Shown piece after piece: positions 34,558-44,202 of a stretch of 64,000 nt of DNA. The DNA comes from DASYHS01 sp035998295. GTDB lineage: Bacteria; Pseudomonadota; Alphaproteobacteria; Azospirillales; Azospirillaceae. A program made the position numbers and the translations under genes. Under the pieces are notes generated by a model that did not search any database, had not been told where the DNA came from, and worked only from the letters and a program-made list of their open reading frames with translations. How positions within the stretch are numbered: position 1 is the stretch's first letter; each line of letters begins with the position of its first letter. Where the stretch lies: positions 1-64,000 of the forward strand of contig NZ_DASYHS010000047.1 of assembly GCF_035998295.1 (NCBI RefSeq), given 5' to 3'.

Positions 34558-35403
34558 TCAGTCTGGAACGTTCGTGCGGCCCGAGCGATAGGCGGCGGGC
34601 GTCATCCCGTATGCGCGCCGGAACCATCGGCCCAGGTGGCTCTGGTCGGCGAACCCGACCTCGGCCGCGACGGCGGCGGGCGTTTCCCCCTTTGCCAGGA
34701 GGCGGCGGGCAGCCTTCAGCCTCAGGCGCACGAGGTAGGCGTGGGGAGAAACGCCAAACGCAGCTCCGAAGACGCGGTTGAGGCGGAACCGATCGACCCC
34801 CGAGAGCGAGGCCAGTTCCTCCAGGCCGATATCCTCCGGAAAATGGGCATGGAGAACGTCGCGCGCCCTTGCGGCGACGGCGTCCACCTTTCCCCGCCCC
34901 GTCCGCCCGGGGAGCACGTGTCCCCGCAGGCGTTCCGCCAGCCCCTGTATGCCGAGGTCCCGGGCGAGCCTGCCCTCGCCCCCGTGCAGGGCCAGGAAGG
35001 CGGACCGGACCGCCTCCGCCAGCCGGGAGTCGTCCGCCAGAGTGTGGCGGAAACCGAGCGGGGCCGTCGGCCCGCCGAGTTCCCTGAGCTCGTCCGAGCG
35101 GGCCGCCAGCAGGTTCCGCGGCAGGTAGAGCATGGCGTAGGTGAAGCCCGCCTCCGAGGGGCTGTTCCCGTCATGGGGCTCCCCCGGCTCGATCAGGATC
35201 ACCCGACCGGGCGTACTGATGTGGACGTGGCCACGGCACTGGAACTCCTGGACGCCCCGTTCCGTGATCCCGACCAGGAAGTCGTCGTGGTCGTGGGGAT
35301 CGTAGGCGTGCCCGGTGGAGTGCGCACGGATGCTCTCGATGCCGGTTTCCGGGTCGCGGCGGAACGACAGCCAGTCCCTCGCGCTGGGCTCGCCGCGTGC
35401 CAT
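34558..35403 (-). CDS. AraC-family transcriptional regulator
   Basis: A 282-residue regulator. The N-terminal cupin-like sensing domain has HSTGHAYDPHDHDDFLVGIT and GRVILIEPGEPHDG. The C-terminal ~100 residues hold two helix-turn-helix motifs: IGLEELASLSGVDRFRLNRV with FGVSPHAYLVRLRLKAARRL, then TPAAVAAEVGFADQSHLGRW and FRRAYGMTPAAYR. The ligand is unknown. The ATG ending at 35403 was chosen; the upstream frame is low-complexity. It heads a likely two-gene unit with the DUF2000 gene and is divergent from the helicase-nuclease gene. Confidence 0.88.
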   Translation of the reverse strand: MARGEPSARDWLSFRRDPETGIESIRAHSTGHAYDPHDHDDFLVGITERGVQEFQCRGHVHISTPGRVILIEPGEPHDGNSPSEAGFTYAMLYLPRNLLAARSDELRELGGPTAPLGFRHTLADDSRLAEAVRSAFLALHGGEGRLARDLGIQGLAERLRGHVLPGRTGRGKVDAVAARARDVLHAHFPEDIGLEELASLSGVDRFRLNRVFGAAFGVSPHAYLVRLRLKAARRLLAKGETPAAVAAEVGFADQSHLGRWFRRAYGMTPAAYRSGRTNVPD

Positions 35404-35884
35404 GTTCCCAATCCCGGTCGGTTGCGTCCACACCAGCGTACCCAGGCCGGAACCGGTCGGGAAGGCCCATCCCGGGCTGCGCTCCCGATCGAGACGCCGG
35501 GCCTGGTGATCGAGACGGGATGCGCAGCCAAGGTGGGCTCCAGGCCGAATCGATTGCCGTTGGGCACGTGCGCTACCTGACGACGTCGAGGCCGAGTGCG
35601 CGTAAGGATACGATCCGCCGTCCCACCCGGTTCGCTTCTGTCTGAGTGCCACATCATCCAGAAAGCCGACGCCTCGCATGGAGTCTCACAAGCCAAGCGT
35701 CAATGCCGCGACGTATCAAGACAGGCGATGACGTGACGCACGCCCCGCTGCGATCGGTGTTAATTTTCGTTTAATTGACACAAACGGTTTAGGTCTGCTG
35801 TAGTACCTGTAAACTGCGACGTACCTTCGGTATTGGCCATATTCGTGCGCGATGGGCCGCCCGGAATTGCGAGAAGACGAGCCC
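35404..35884. other. Intergenic region between the AraC and helicase-nuclease genes
   Basis: No credible gene. The right half is clearly AT-richer than the surroundings (35757-35795). It contains TTGACA at 35776-35781, then 18 bp, then TGTAGT at 35800-35805, a candidate promoter for the rightward gene. A repeated GTACCT occurs at 35804 and 35820. Confidence 0.4.
35776..35805 (+). promoter_or_regulatory. Candidate promoter of the DUF4011-helicase-Vsr gene
   Basis: A perfect TTGACA (-35) is followed after 18 bp by TGTAGT as a weak -10, about 80 bp before the preferred start codon. The AT-rich context supports it; the weak -10 limits confidence. Confidence 0.4.
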
Positions 35885-38800
35885 ATGCCTGACACCGCCG
35901 AACTGACTGTGCCCGACGGACCGACCTCGCTCGCTGGGAAGCTGAACCGTGCGCGGATGGAACTGCTCGACCTGTCCACGCGCAACCGTCTGATCCATGT
36001 TCCCCGGCGGTCGAAGACGACGAAGACAGTGGAAGCTGTCGACGAGTTGACCGCCGAGATTTACCGGCTTCTCGTCGCCGAAGGGCGGGCGCTGACCTTC
36101 GCGCCCGGACGGAAGGCATCTGGTGAGACCGGGCAGGAGCCCGACAGTGCCGACGCGGAACACGAGATTTCGGAACTCGCCCAGCCAGAAGACGATGAGG
36201 TCGACGAACGCGGAGTCGCGCAACGCCACAGCGACACGAGGCTCCAGACGAGGCTGACCTCCGAGGGGCTTCAGAAGCGGCTCCTCACGCTGCACCTCGA
36301 CGCGAAGACCCTCCAGGAGGAGCAGGGCGTCAATATCCTCTTCCTGGCCATGGGGATGTTGAAATGGTTCGAGGACGCCAACTCGGACATCGAGAGGTTC
36401 GCCCCGCTCATTCTCGTGCCCGTCGCGCTCGAGCGCGGGACTGCCGCGGAGCGGTTCCGCCTCCGCTGGCTCCAGGAGGACCCCTCGGCCAACCTCTCGC
36501 TGGCCGCTTTGCTGAGGCGCCAGTTCGGCCTTGAACTGCCCGCGTTCATGGAGGGCGACCAGGAGGCGTTCGACCCCGAAGAATACTTCTCCCGTGTCGA
36601 GAAGGCCGTCGCCGGCCAGCCTCGCTGGGAGGTGCTCAGGGACGACATCGTCCTCGGGTTCTTCTCGTTCGCCAAGTTCCTGATGTACCGCGACCTGGAC
36701 CCGGCCACCTGGCCACAAGGAGCGGGCCTCGCAAACCATCCGGTGGTCTCGGCCCTGCTGGGCGACGGATTCCCGGGCTGCGAGCCGCTGTTCGGGGACG
36801 ACGACCCGATCGACCCGCACGTCGGCCCCGAGGCGTTGGTCCACATCGTCGATGCCGACAGTTCGCAGACGGCCGCTGTCCATGAGGTCCGCCGCGGGCG
36901 CCACCTGATCATTCAGGGACCACCCGGAACGGGCAAATCGCAGACCATCGCGAACATCATCGCGTCCGCGGTGGTGGACGGGAAGAAGGTGCTGTTCGTC
37001 GCCGAGAAGATGGCTGCCCTGGAGGTGGTGAAGCGCCGATTGGACCAGAGCGGCGTCGGTGACATCTGCCTCGAACTTCACAGCAACAAGGCCAACAAGC
37101 GCTCGGTGCTCGAGGAACTCCGGCGTACCTGGGACCTGGGCAGGCCCAACGGGTCGGCGGACGGCGCCCTGATCCGCCAGCTTGGTCAGTACCGGGACAG
37201 CCTAAACGCCCATGCGGCGCGCCTCCACAAGCGGCACCAGCCCTCCGACCTCAGCCCTTATCACGCTATCGGGCATCTGGTCCGGCTGCGCCAAGCCGGG
37301 CACGAGCCAGCCACGACGGCTCTAGAAGAGCCGGAGCTCTGGGCGAGGCACGACAAGGCGGAACGCGAGCTCCAGCTCAAGGAGCTTGCCGGACGCATCG
37401 ACGATATCGGCACGCCCTCGCGCCATCCCTGGCGTGGCGTCGGACTTCCCTCGGTCCTGCCGACCGAGCTCCAGCGTCTCGTCACCCGCGTCACCGAGCT
37501 CCGCGACCGCGTCTCGAACTTCCTTGCCGACCATGGCACGTTGCAGTCTGCGCTCGGTGTCGAGAGCGAGGCGACCTTCGCTGGAGCGGAGCGGCTGGCG
37601 AGGCTGGCGGCACGGGTTGCGGACGCGCCGGACCTGGAGCCGGAAGCATTGGCGTCCAAATGCTGGAGCACCCAAACGGACGAGGTCGCAGACCTTTTGA
37701 AGGCCGGGGAGCTGTACGGCGAGGCCCGCCGGGAACTCTCGCAGGTCCTCTCGGACGCCGCCTGGGACACGGACGTGAAGCTGGCGAGGCAGCACATCGC
37801 GACCTACGGCGCGGGTTGGCTGCGATGGCTGAAGGGCGACTACAAACGTGCGGATGCGCTGTTCCGGTCGATTCTCGCAGGAAAGCCTCCCAAGACGATT
37901 GAGGAGCGGCTACGGCTCCTGGACAGGCTGATCGCCGCGCAGAAGGCGTCCGCCGAACTCGTCCGCAACGAGGCCCTTGGCCGGGAGGTGTTCGGCTCGC
38001 GCTGGCGTCGGGAGAAGTCCGACTGGCCGTTGCTTCGCCGTGCCCTCGACTGGACCCGGGGGAACGGCGACGAAAGAATGTCGGAGGAGATTCGGCGGTT
38101 GGCCGCGACCATCGGTGACCGGAGCGGCGTCGGGTCGCTTGCGCAACGCCTCGCGGACGCGAGGCCGGGCATCGAGGATACACTCGGGCGCCTGTTCTCC
38201 GACCTGAAGCTCGACATGCTCGCAGCGTTCGGCTCCGGCGAATTGGTCGGCCTCGACCCGAACGCCGTGCTGGCCCGCCTCGACCTGTGGATCGAGCGGT
38301 CCGAGGATCTCACCAAGTGGATCGCCTACTCGGCCAAGGCCGAACAGGCTCGTGCCGCCGGGCTTGATGCCTTCGTGGACCGGCTCGCGGACGCCAGCCT
38401 CGACTCGCGGACGGTCGTGCCCGAGTTCGAGATGGCCTACTACGAGGCGCTCCTCTCGGCGATGGTAAGGGAGGATCCCGGGATCGCGCGCTTCGACGGC
38501 GACGGGCAGACCCGCCTCGTCCAGGAGTTCGGCAGGCTGGACAAGGACCGCATCCGCCTGGCGCGCTTGGAAGTGGCCGCGGCGCATCATGGACGCATGC
38601 CCCGGCAGGACGGCGGAGCCGGGCCGCTCGGCGTGCTGAAGGGCGAGATCGCCCGCAGGCGCGGCCACATGCCGATCCGACAGCTAATGAAGCGGGCGGG
38701 CGCCGCAATCCAGGCGATCAAGCCCGTCTTTCTGATGAGCCCGCTCTCGGTCGCTCAGTTCCTCGAGCCGGGCGCCGTTGAGTTCGACCTGCTCGTCATC

Positions 38801-40684
38801 GACGAGGCCAGCCAGATCCAGCCTGTCGACGCCCTCGGCGCGATCGCGCGTTGCAAGCAGGCCGTGGTGGTCGGCGACGACCGGCAGCTCCCGCCGACCC
38901 GCTTCTTCGACAAGGTCATCGCCGGAACCGAAGAAGAAGATGAAGATGGTGCCGCGGGTGTCGCCGACGTGGAGAGCGTCCTCGGGCTTTGCGTCTCCAA
39001 GGGATTGCCGCAGCGCATGCTGCGCTGGCACTACAGGAGCCGCCACCAGTCGTTGATCGCAGTATCCAACAGCGAGTTCTACGACAACCGGCTCTACATC
39101 GTCCCCAGCCCCTACACTCAGCAGGCCGGGATGGGGTTGCGGTTCAACTACCTGCCGCACGGCACGTTCGACAGCGGAAACACGGCGACCAATGCCGAGG
39201 AGGCGAAGGCGGTCGCCGAGGCCGTCATCCGGCACGCCCGGGAGCACCCGGACCTGTCGCTGGGTGTCGCAACCTTCTCGAGCAAGCAGCGCCGGGCGAT
39301 CGTCGACGAACTCGAGCGCCTGCGACGCCTGAACCCCGACGTGGAGGGCTTCTTCACCGCGCATCCCGCCGAACCGTTCTTCACCAAGAACCTGGAGAAC
39401 GTGCAAGGCGACGAGCGCGACGTGATCTTCATCTCCGTGGGATACGGCAAGAACCCCCAGGGCTACATGGCCATGCGCTTTGGGCCGCTGAGCAGCGAAG
39501 GCGGCGAGCGCCGCCTGAACGTGCTCATCAGCCGGGCCAAGCGCCGCTGCGAGATCTTCGCCTCGATTACGGACGAGGACATCGACCTGGAGCGCGGGAG
39601 GGGCAAGGGCGTCGCAGCATTCAAGCTCTTCCTGCACTTCGCCCGCACCGGCAAGCTGGGCATCGGCAACCGCACTGACCGGGAATACGACAGCGTGTTC
39701 GAGGAGCAGGTTGCTGCGGCGCTGCGATCGCATGGCTACGACGTCCACCCGCAGGTCGGCTTGGCCGGGTTCTTCATCGACCTCGCCGTCGCCGACTACG
39801 ACCGGCCGGGCCGGTACATAATCGGCGTGGAGTGTGACGGTGCCGCGTACCACAGTTCCCGATCCGCCCGGGACCGCGATCGCCTGCGCCAAGCGGTGCT
39901 CGAGGACCACGGATGGACTATCCACCGGATCTGGAGCACGGACTGGTTCAACCGTCCCCAGGAGCAGTTGAGGAAGACGATTGCCGCGATCGAGGCGGCG
40001 AAGGCCGAACTCGTGTCCGTGGATGGCAAAGCCCAAAGCCACTCGCGGGCAGTGCCGCTTGAGGTGGTCACTGTAGACCGTGAGGACGTCACCGAAGTTG
40101 GGCTTCAGGTCGTCGCGCCTCCATCGGTCAGTTCGGCCTATCGGGAGGCGGCTTTCGCCGTCCCGGCCCACATCCAGTTGCATGAGGTCCCTGCCGGACT
40201 GATGGCGGACCTCGTGAGGCAGGTCGTCGAGGTCGAAGGGCCGGTGCATGGCGACGAGGTGGTCGCGCGGCTTAGAACCTTGTGGGGGCTGCAGAGGGCC
40301 GGGAGCCGCATCCAGGCGGCTGTGGAACGTGGTGTGCAGGCGGCGTGCAATGCGGGTGTCATCGTCGGCGACCAAGGATTCCTCAGCATGCCGGGCACCA
40401 ATCCCGTCGCTCGTGATCGCTGCGAAGTTTCCTCGGCCGGGCTCCGGAAGCCCGAGATGCTGCCCCCGGCAGAGATCAAGGCGGCTGCGCTCACCTTCGT
40501 GACGGCGAACCTGGGAGCGACTCATGAGGAGGTCGTCATGGGCGTCTCGCGCCTGTTCGGCTTCAAGGCCACCAGCGCCCAACTGCGGCAGGTGCTCGGT
40601 ACTGCCGTGGAGGCGGCGGTGAGAGACGGAATGCTAGTCGCTCAGGGGGACCTGTTGACCGCAAGGACTGACGCCACGGCATGA
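35885..40684 (+). CDS. DUF4011-helicase-Vsr-DUF3320 protein, candidate antiphage defence gene
   Basis: 1,599 residues from the ATG at 35885, which has GAGAAGACGAG upstream; an ATG 33 bp earlier is possible. The N-terminal DUF4011 has LNRARMELLDLSTRNRLIHV. An SF1/Upf1-type helicase follows: Walker A IQGPPGTGKSQTIAN near 345, Walker B LLVIDEASQIQP near 970, then VVGDDRQLPPTRFF, HYRSRHQSLIAVSNSEFY and LNVLISRAKRRCEIF. The Vsr/MTES_1575 nuclease lies around 1265-1360, with FIDLAVADYD and IIGVECDGAAYHSS giving the PD-(D/E)xK-like core. A DUF3320-like C-terminus covers about 1400 onward. Proteins with this architecture were reported as single-gene phage defence (hhe) by Gao and colleagues. Activity here is inferred. 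Confidence 0.85.
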   Translation: MPDTAELTVPDGPTSLAGKLNRARMELLDLSTRNRLIHVPRRSKTTKTVEAVDELTAEIYRLLVAEGRALTFAPGRKASGETGQEPDSADAEHEISELAQPEDDEVDERGVAQRHSDTRLQTRLTSEGLQKRLLTLHLDAKTLQEEQGVNILFLAMGMLKWFEDANSDIERFAPLILVPVALERGTAAERFRLRWLQEDPSANLSLAALLRRQFGLELPAFMEGDQEAFDPEEYFSRVEKAVAGQPRWEVLRDDIVLGFFSFAKFLMYRDLDPATWPQGAGLANHPVVSALLGDGFPGCEPLFGDDDPIDPHVGPEALVHIVDADSSQTAAVHEVRRGRHLIIQGPPGTGKSQTIANIIASAVVDGKKVLFVAEKMAALEVVKRRLDQSGVGDICLELHSNKANKRSVLEELRRTWDLGRPNGSADGALIRQLGQYRDSLNAHAARLHKRHQPSDLSPYHAIGHLVRLRQAGHEPATTALEEPELWARHDKAERELQLKELAGRIDDIGTPSRHPWRGVGLPSVLPTELQRLVTRVTELRDRVSNFLADHGTLQSALGVESEATFAGAERLARLAARVADAPDLEPEALASKCWSTQTDEVADLLKAGELYGEARRELSQVLSDAAWDTDVKLARQHIATYGAGWLRWLKGDYKRADALFRSILAGKPPKTIEERLRLLDRLIAAQKASAELVRNEALGREVFGSRWRREKSDWPLLRRALDWTRGNGDERMSEEIRRLAATIGDRSGVGSLAQRLADARPGIEDTLGRLFSDLKLDMLAAFGSGELVGLDPNAVLARLDLWIERSEDLTKWIAYSAKAEQARAAGLDAFVDRLADASLDSRTVVPEFEMAYYEALLSAMVREDPGIARFDGDGQTRLVQEFGRLDKDRIRLARLEVAAAHHGRMPRQDGGAGPLGVLKGEIARRRGHMPIRQLMKRAGAAIQAIKPVFLMSPLSVAQFLEPGAVEFDLLVIDEASQIQPVDALGAIARCKQAVVVGDDRQLPPTRFFDKVIAGTEEEDEDGAAGVADVESVLGLCVSKGLPQRMLRWHYRSRHQSLIAVSNSEFYDNRLYIVPSPYTQQAGMGLRFNYLPHGTFDSGNTATNAEEAKAVAEAVIRHAREHPDLSLGVATFSSKQRRAIVDELERLRRLNPDVEGFFTAHPAEPFFTKNLENVQGDERDVIFISVGYGKNPQGYMAMRFGPLSSEGGERRLNVLISRAKRRCEIFASITDEDIDLERGRGKGVAAFKLFLHFARTGKLGIGNRTDREYDSVFEEQVAAALRSHGYDVHPQVGLAGFFIDLAVADYDRPGRYIIGVECDGAAYHSSRSARDRDRLRQAVLEDHGWTIHRIWSTDWFNRPQEQLRKTIAAIEAAKAELVSVDGKAQSHSRAVPLEVVTVDREDVTEVGLQVVAPPSVSSAYREAAFAVPAHIQLHEVPAGLMADLVRQVVEVEGPVHGDEVVARLRTLWGLQRAGSRIQAAVERGVQAACNAGVIVGDQGFLSMPGTNPVARDRCEVSSAGLRKPEMLPPAEIKAAALTFVTANLGATHEEVVMGVSRLFGFKATSAQLRQVLGTAVEAAVRDGMLVAQGDLLTARTDATA

Positions 40685-40874
40685 AACATCCGCCGACCGC
40701 CGGCGCCGACTGCCGGCGCGCCGGCCAGCGCCTCAGCGGCCTCACGGATCATGCCGGACGGCAGCCGACTTTGTACTGGCTCGGCAAGAGCCTCGACCAG
40801 AACTTGGGCTCTGGTGTTTGGGCGTCGCGGGAGGCCTCGTCGAGGTCCGCTCGCCTCGCAAGGCACCTACGGCG

Positions 40875-42365
40875 CTACCCCGCAGCAGGCGGTCCGAACC
40901 AGGTGGCCAGCGCCTCCGCGAGCCCCTGCTCGGTCTCCTCTCCGACCCAGGCGACATATCCGTCGGGCCGGATCAGTACGGCGGTGGGGGCGGGGACCGT
41001 GCCAAGCACCGGAAGCTCCCAGGTACCGGGATAGGTGGCCTCGACCGTCCGGACCCGATCGGCCCATGGCGTGATGTCGAGGCGCCCGGGCTTCCCGAAA
41101 TGGAGCAGCACCGGCCGGGCGCGGTGCAGCAGCGTGAACACGCGCAGCGGACCGTCGGCGGCGACCAGGTCGAGATCGGGCATTCGGCGCCCGAGCAGCG
41201 GGTGCCCCTCGCCGAGATCGTAACGGATGTCGAGGCCGGACATCATCGCGGCGAGCCGCTTGCGGGGCTCGTCCATGCCGAGGAACTCGGAAACGGTCTC
41301 CCGCAAGGCCGTGGTGCGTTCCTCCGCGCGGCGGAGCAGCGCCACCTGCGCCATCGTGTTGCGCAGCACGCGGGCGGCGACCGGGTGCCGCTCGGCATGG
41401 TAGGTGTCCAGGAGGCTTTCCGGCGAGGCCCCCTTGACGACCTGGGCCAGCTTCCACCCCAGGTTCACCGCATCCTGGACGCCGATGTTGAGGCCTTGTC
41501 CGCCCGCCGGGTAATGCACGTGCGCGGCGTCGCCGGCGAGCAGCACGCGCCCCTTGCGGTAGGACGCCGCCTGCCGGGTCATGTCGGTGAACCTGGAGAT
41601 CCAGGTGGGGTCGTGGATCCCGTAGTCGGTCCCGTACACGGCGACGAGCGCTTCGCTGAGATCGCGCAGGGTGGGCTCGCCGGTGCGGCCGGGCTGCTGC
41701 TCCGTCACCAGGACCCGCACCGTCCCGTCGTCTCCCAGCCTGGCGAAGGAATGGACCCCCATGGCGTCGTGGCGGAGGCCCCATTCCGGCTCCCCCGTCG
41801 TCCGGACCTCGGCGATCAGGTTGCTGATCGTCGGGTCCCAGCCAGGGAAGCCGATCCCGGCCGCTTTGCGGATCAGGCTGCGCCCACCGTCGCATCCGAC
41901 GAGATAACCTGCCCGCAGCGACCGGCCGTCGGACAGCTCGACGTCGACGCCGGTATCGTCCTGTGCGAAACCCGTCACCTCGCATCCGCGATGGATCGGC
42001 ACCGACAGCTCGCCGACCCAGTCGGCGAGGATGCGCTCGATGTGGTTCTGCCACAGCGCGAGACCGTAATTGTGCCGGGTTGGGAAGTCGCTGATGTCCA
42101 GAGGGATCCAGGCGAACCCCGCGACCTGGGCCACCTGTCCTTGCGAAAGGAACCGATCGGCGATCCCGCGCTGATCGAGGACCTCGATGGTCCGGGAGTG
42201 CAGGCCGCCCGCGCGTGAGCCGGTGAGTTCCGCGTCGGCGCGCCGCTCGACGATGGCGACGTCGACGCCCGCCAATGCCAACTCGCCGGCCAGCGTCAGC
42301 CCGGTCGGACCGCCCCCGGCGATCACCACCGCGCGGGACTCGCTTCTCGGCAGTAACATCCGCAT
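40875..42365 (-). CDS. FAD-dependent aromatic monooxygenase (PheA/TfdB class)
   Basis: About 496 residues from MRMLLPRSESRAVVIAGGGP. The FAD motif is IAGGGPTGLTLAGELALAGV, the middle DG motif is YLVGCDGGRSLIRKAAG, and the second FAD motif is VLLAGDAAHVHYPAGGQGLN with VQDAVNLGWKLAQV. The C-terminal ~100 residues form a thioredoxin-like extension (PVLLHFGKPGRLD, ATAVLIRPDGYVAWVG). This layout is shared by phenol hydroxylases, polyketide hydroxylases and rifampicin monooxygenases. The substrate cannot be settled from sequence by eye. Its gene converges on the helicase-nuclease gene. About 190 bp between them carry no gene. Confidence 0.84.
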   Translation of the reverse strand: MRMLLPRSESRAVVIAGGGPTGLTLAGELALAGVDVAIVERRADAELTGSRAGGLHSRTIEVLDQRGIADRFLSQGQVAQVAGFAWIPLDISDFPTRHNYGLALWQNHIERILADWVGELSVPIHRGCEVTGFAQDDTGVDVELSDGRSLRAGYLVGCDGGRSLIRKAAGIGFPGWDPTISNLIAEVRTTGEPEWGLRHDAMGVHSFARLGDDGTVRVLVTEQQPGRTGEPTLRDLSEALVAVYGTDYGIHDPTWISRFTDMTRQAASYRKGRVLLAGDAAHVHYPAGGQGLNIGVQDAVNLGWKLAQVVKGASPESLLDTYHAERHPVAARVLRNTMAQVALLRRAEERTTALRETVSEFLGMDEPRKRLAAMMSGLDIRYDLGEGHPLLGRRMPDLDLVAADGPLRVFTLLHRARPVLLHFGKPGRLDITPWADRVRTVEATYPGTWELPVLGTVPAPTAVLIRPDGYVAWVGEETEQGLAEALATWFGPPAAG

Positions 42366-42531
42366 ATCCGTGACCTCGTAGTTTGTGGCTTCGGTCGGCG
42401 GTTTTACGGGATGACCCGGATCTTGAAGCAAGTCCCTTGCGCACCACATATCAGAGCAGAGGCGATAGTGCTCCTTTTCCGATCGTTATTTGCAGCGAAC
42501 GGGTAGTCTCGCGCGGCTCTGGACGTACGGG

Positions 42532-43296
42532 TCAGGGCTTCGCAGCGGGAATGCACAACACGTCGCGATAGGCGCAGAGATCATCGAGAAGCGCCTTCTC
42601 GTCCGCCAGGATCTTCGCCTTCTCCGCCTCCCCGACGAGCTGGATCATGTAGCTCTGCTCGTCGATGCCTTGCCTGTCGATGAAGGGGCTGTGAAGGCTC
42701 GAGTGATCGGCAAGATCCGGCGCCGCTCCGATGTCCTCGTTCGACACGTTCGGGGCGTAGAACATCACGTGCGGCATGGACAGGGTATGGACCTTCAGGT
42801 CGGGCGGTCCGATCGTGCGGTATACCGGCGAAACCATGTAGGACAGGCCCGGCTTTTCCGGGGCCTCGTACGTCCCGTCCTCGTACCGGCGCGCGACTTC
42901 GGCTTTCAGCGCGTCGACGTCCATTCCCTCGGCGCGAAGGGCGGCCGCGTCCATGATGACCTTCAGATAGGTGTCGGTGCCCGCCGCGTCGTAGCAGAGG
43001 GGGATGTAGATGTCGTTGCGGAAGTCGCCCATTTCCCAGACGGTGCGCTGCACGAGGCACGTCACGCCGCTGGTCCCCTCCCGCAAAAGCTCGTAGCCTT
43101 TCGCCGGGTCGAGAAGATGAACCGTCGCCTCTTCCCGCAGCGCCGGAGGCAGGGCGCTCAGGGCGAACCGGGCCTCGAGTTCGGCCGGCATCCGGTCGAT
43201 GCCGGTCTCGGCCGCCTCGCCCGTAAACGCCCCCGCAAACGCCGATGCGCCGATAAGGCCGATTGCGACGAGCGGCGCGGCCCATGTCGATTTCAT
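42532..43296 (-). CDS. Periplasmic protein of unknown function
   Basis: 254 residues with a signal peptide (TWAAPLVAIGLIGASAFAGA). AGGAGG lies 8 bases before the ATG, which fixes the start. The mature protein has MPAELEARFALSALPPALRE, GVTCLVQRTVWEMGDFRNDI, YIPLCYDAAGTDTYLKVIMD and a His/Met-containing segment KVHTLSMPHVMFYAPNVSNE. Four mature Cys are present (TCLVQ, LCYDA, LCAYR, LCIPA) and could form disulfides. I know no named family. It is divergent from the cytochrome c gene, with about 280 bp between them. The neighbourhood suggests a redox or metal-handling process, but that is only context. Confidence 0.72.
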   Translation of the reverse strand: MKSTWAAPLVAIGLIGASAFAGAFTGEAAETGIDRMPAELEARFALSALPPALREEATVHLLDPAKGYELLREGTSGVTCLVQRTVWEMGDFRNDIYIPLCYDAAGTDTYLKVIMDAAALRAEGMDVDALKAEVARRYEDGTYEAPEKPGLSYMVSPVYRTIGPPDLKVHTLSMPHVMFYAPNVSNEDIGAAPDLADHSSLHSPFIDRQGIDEQSYMIQLVGEAEKAKILADEKALLDDLCAYRDVLCIPAAKP

Positions 43297-43578
43297 CGTT
43301 CTATCCTCCTGATATCCCGTATTCGCCACGCGCCTCGGCGGTTTCGAAACGGCTTCGTGCTGGTCGAGAAGACGTTAGGGGCGGGCCGGAAGGTGACGGG
43401 AGTAACAAGGTTGGCGGGAAAGCTTCCACCGTCCGTCATGGGCGGAACGGCGGCGTCGGGGCCGTTCCATGGACGTGCGCAGGCCGTTCGGCGTCATGGC
43501 CTGGGCGCCACGCTGCCGCGATCAAGGGAACCACGCCCATGATATCGCGTTGGGAGGTGGGAGCGGCCAAGACCCTGA

Positions 43579-44184
43579 ATGGGCGATTACGAGGAACCTT
43601 TGCCGGGGAAACGTGTGGGCGACTGGAAGAAATCGGCAGGACTAGGTGTCGTTGCGGGCGCCGTGGCCGTCCTGGCGCTGCTCGGCATCGTCGGCCTGTT
43701 CGTCGTCTATACCGGGTCGTACAACGTCGCTGCGACGGAAGAACATGCCTCCTTCACTCGGTGGGCGTTCGATACCACCTTCCACAACTCCGTCGAGAGC
43801 CGTGCCGACGACATCGTCGCGCCTGAAGCCGTGACCGCGGAGATGATCGCGGTGGGGGCCGGTTCCTACAAATCGACGTGCCAGCACTGCCATGCCGGAC
43901 CAGGCGTCGAGCGGGCCGAATGGGCAAGCGGTATGCGACCGCGACCGCCGCACCTTGCCGAGGCGGCCGCCGAGTGGGAACCGGAGGAAGTGTTCTGGAT
44001 CGTCAGGCATGGGATCAAGATGACCGGAATGCCTGCGTTCGGACCATCCCACGACGATGAGACGCTCTGGAGCATCGCCGCCTTCGTGAAGCAACTGCCC
44101 GGCATGACGCCCGAGCAGTATGCGGCGCTGGGCGACGCCCAGGAGGGCGGCGGGCACCACGGCGGCAGCGGCCACGCAAACTGA
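43579..44184 (+). CDS. Membrane-anchored cytochrome c
   Basis: 201 residues. One membrane helix (about 20-45, GLGVVAGAVAVLALLGIVGL) anchors a periplasmic heme domain with a single CxxCH (STCQHCHAGPGVERAEWAS, near residue 101) and a distal Met in KMTGMPAFGPSHDDETLWSI. The C-terminus is His/Gly-rich. It is a class I-type electron-transfer cytochrome; partners are not evident. Two further genes follow with short spacing: a DUF305 membrane protein and a lipoprotein, so the three form a likely operon. Confidence 0.86.
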   Translation: MGDYEEPLPGKRVGDWKKSAGLGVVAGAVAVLALLGIVGLFVVYTGSYNVAATEEHASFTRWAFDTTFHNSVESRADDIVAPEAVTAEMIAVGAGSYKSTCQHCHAGPGVERAEWASGMRPRPPHLAEAAAEWEPEEVFWIVRHGIKMTGMPAFGPSHDDETLWSIAAFVKQLPGMTPEQYAALGDAQEGGGHHGGSGHAN

Positions 44185-44202
44185 GTCCGGAAGACGGAAG
44201 GC

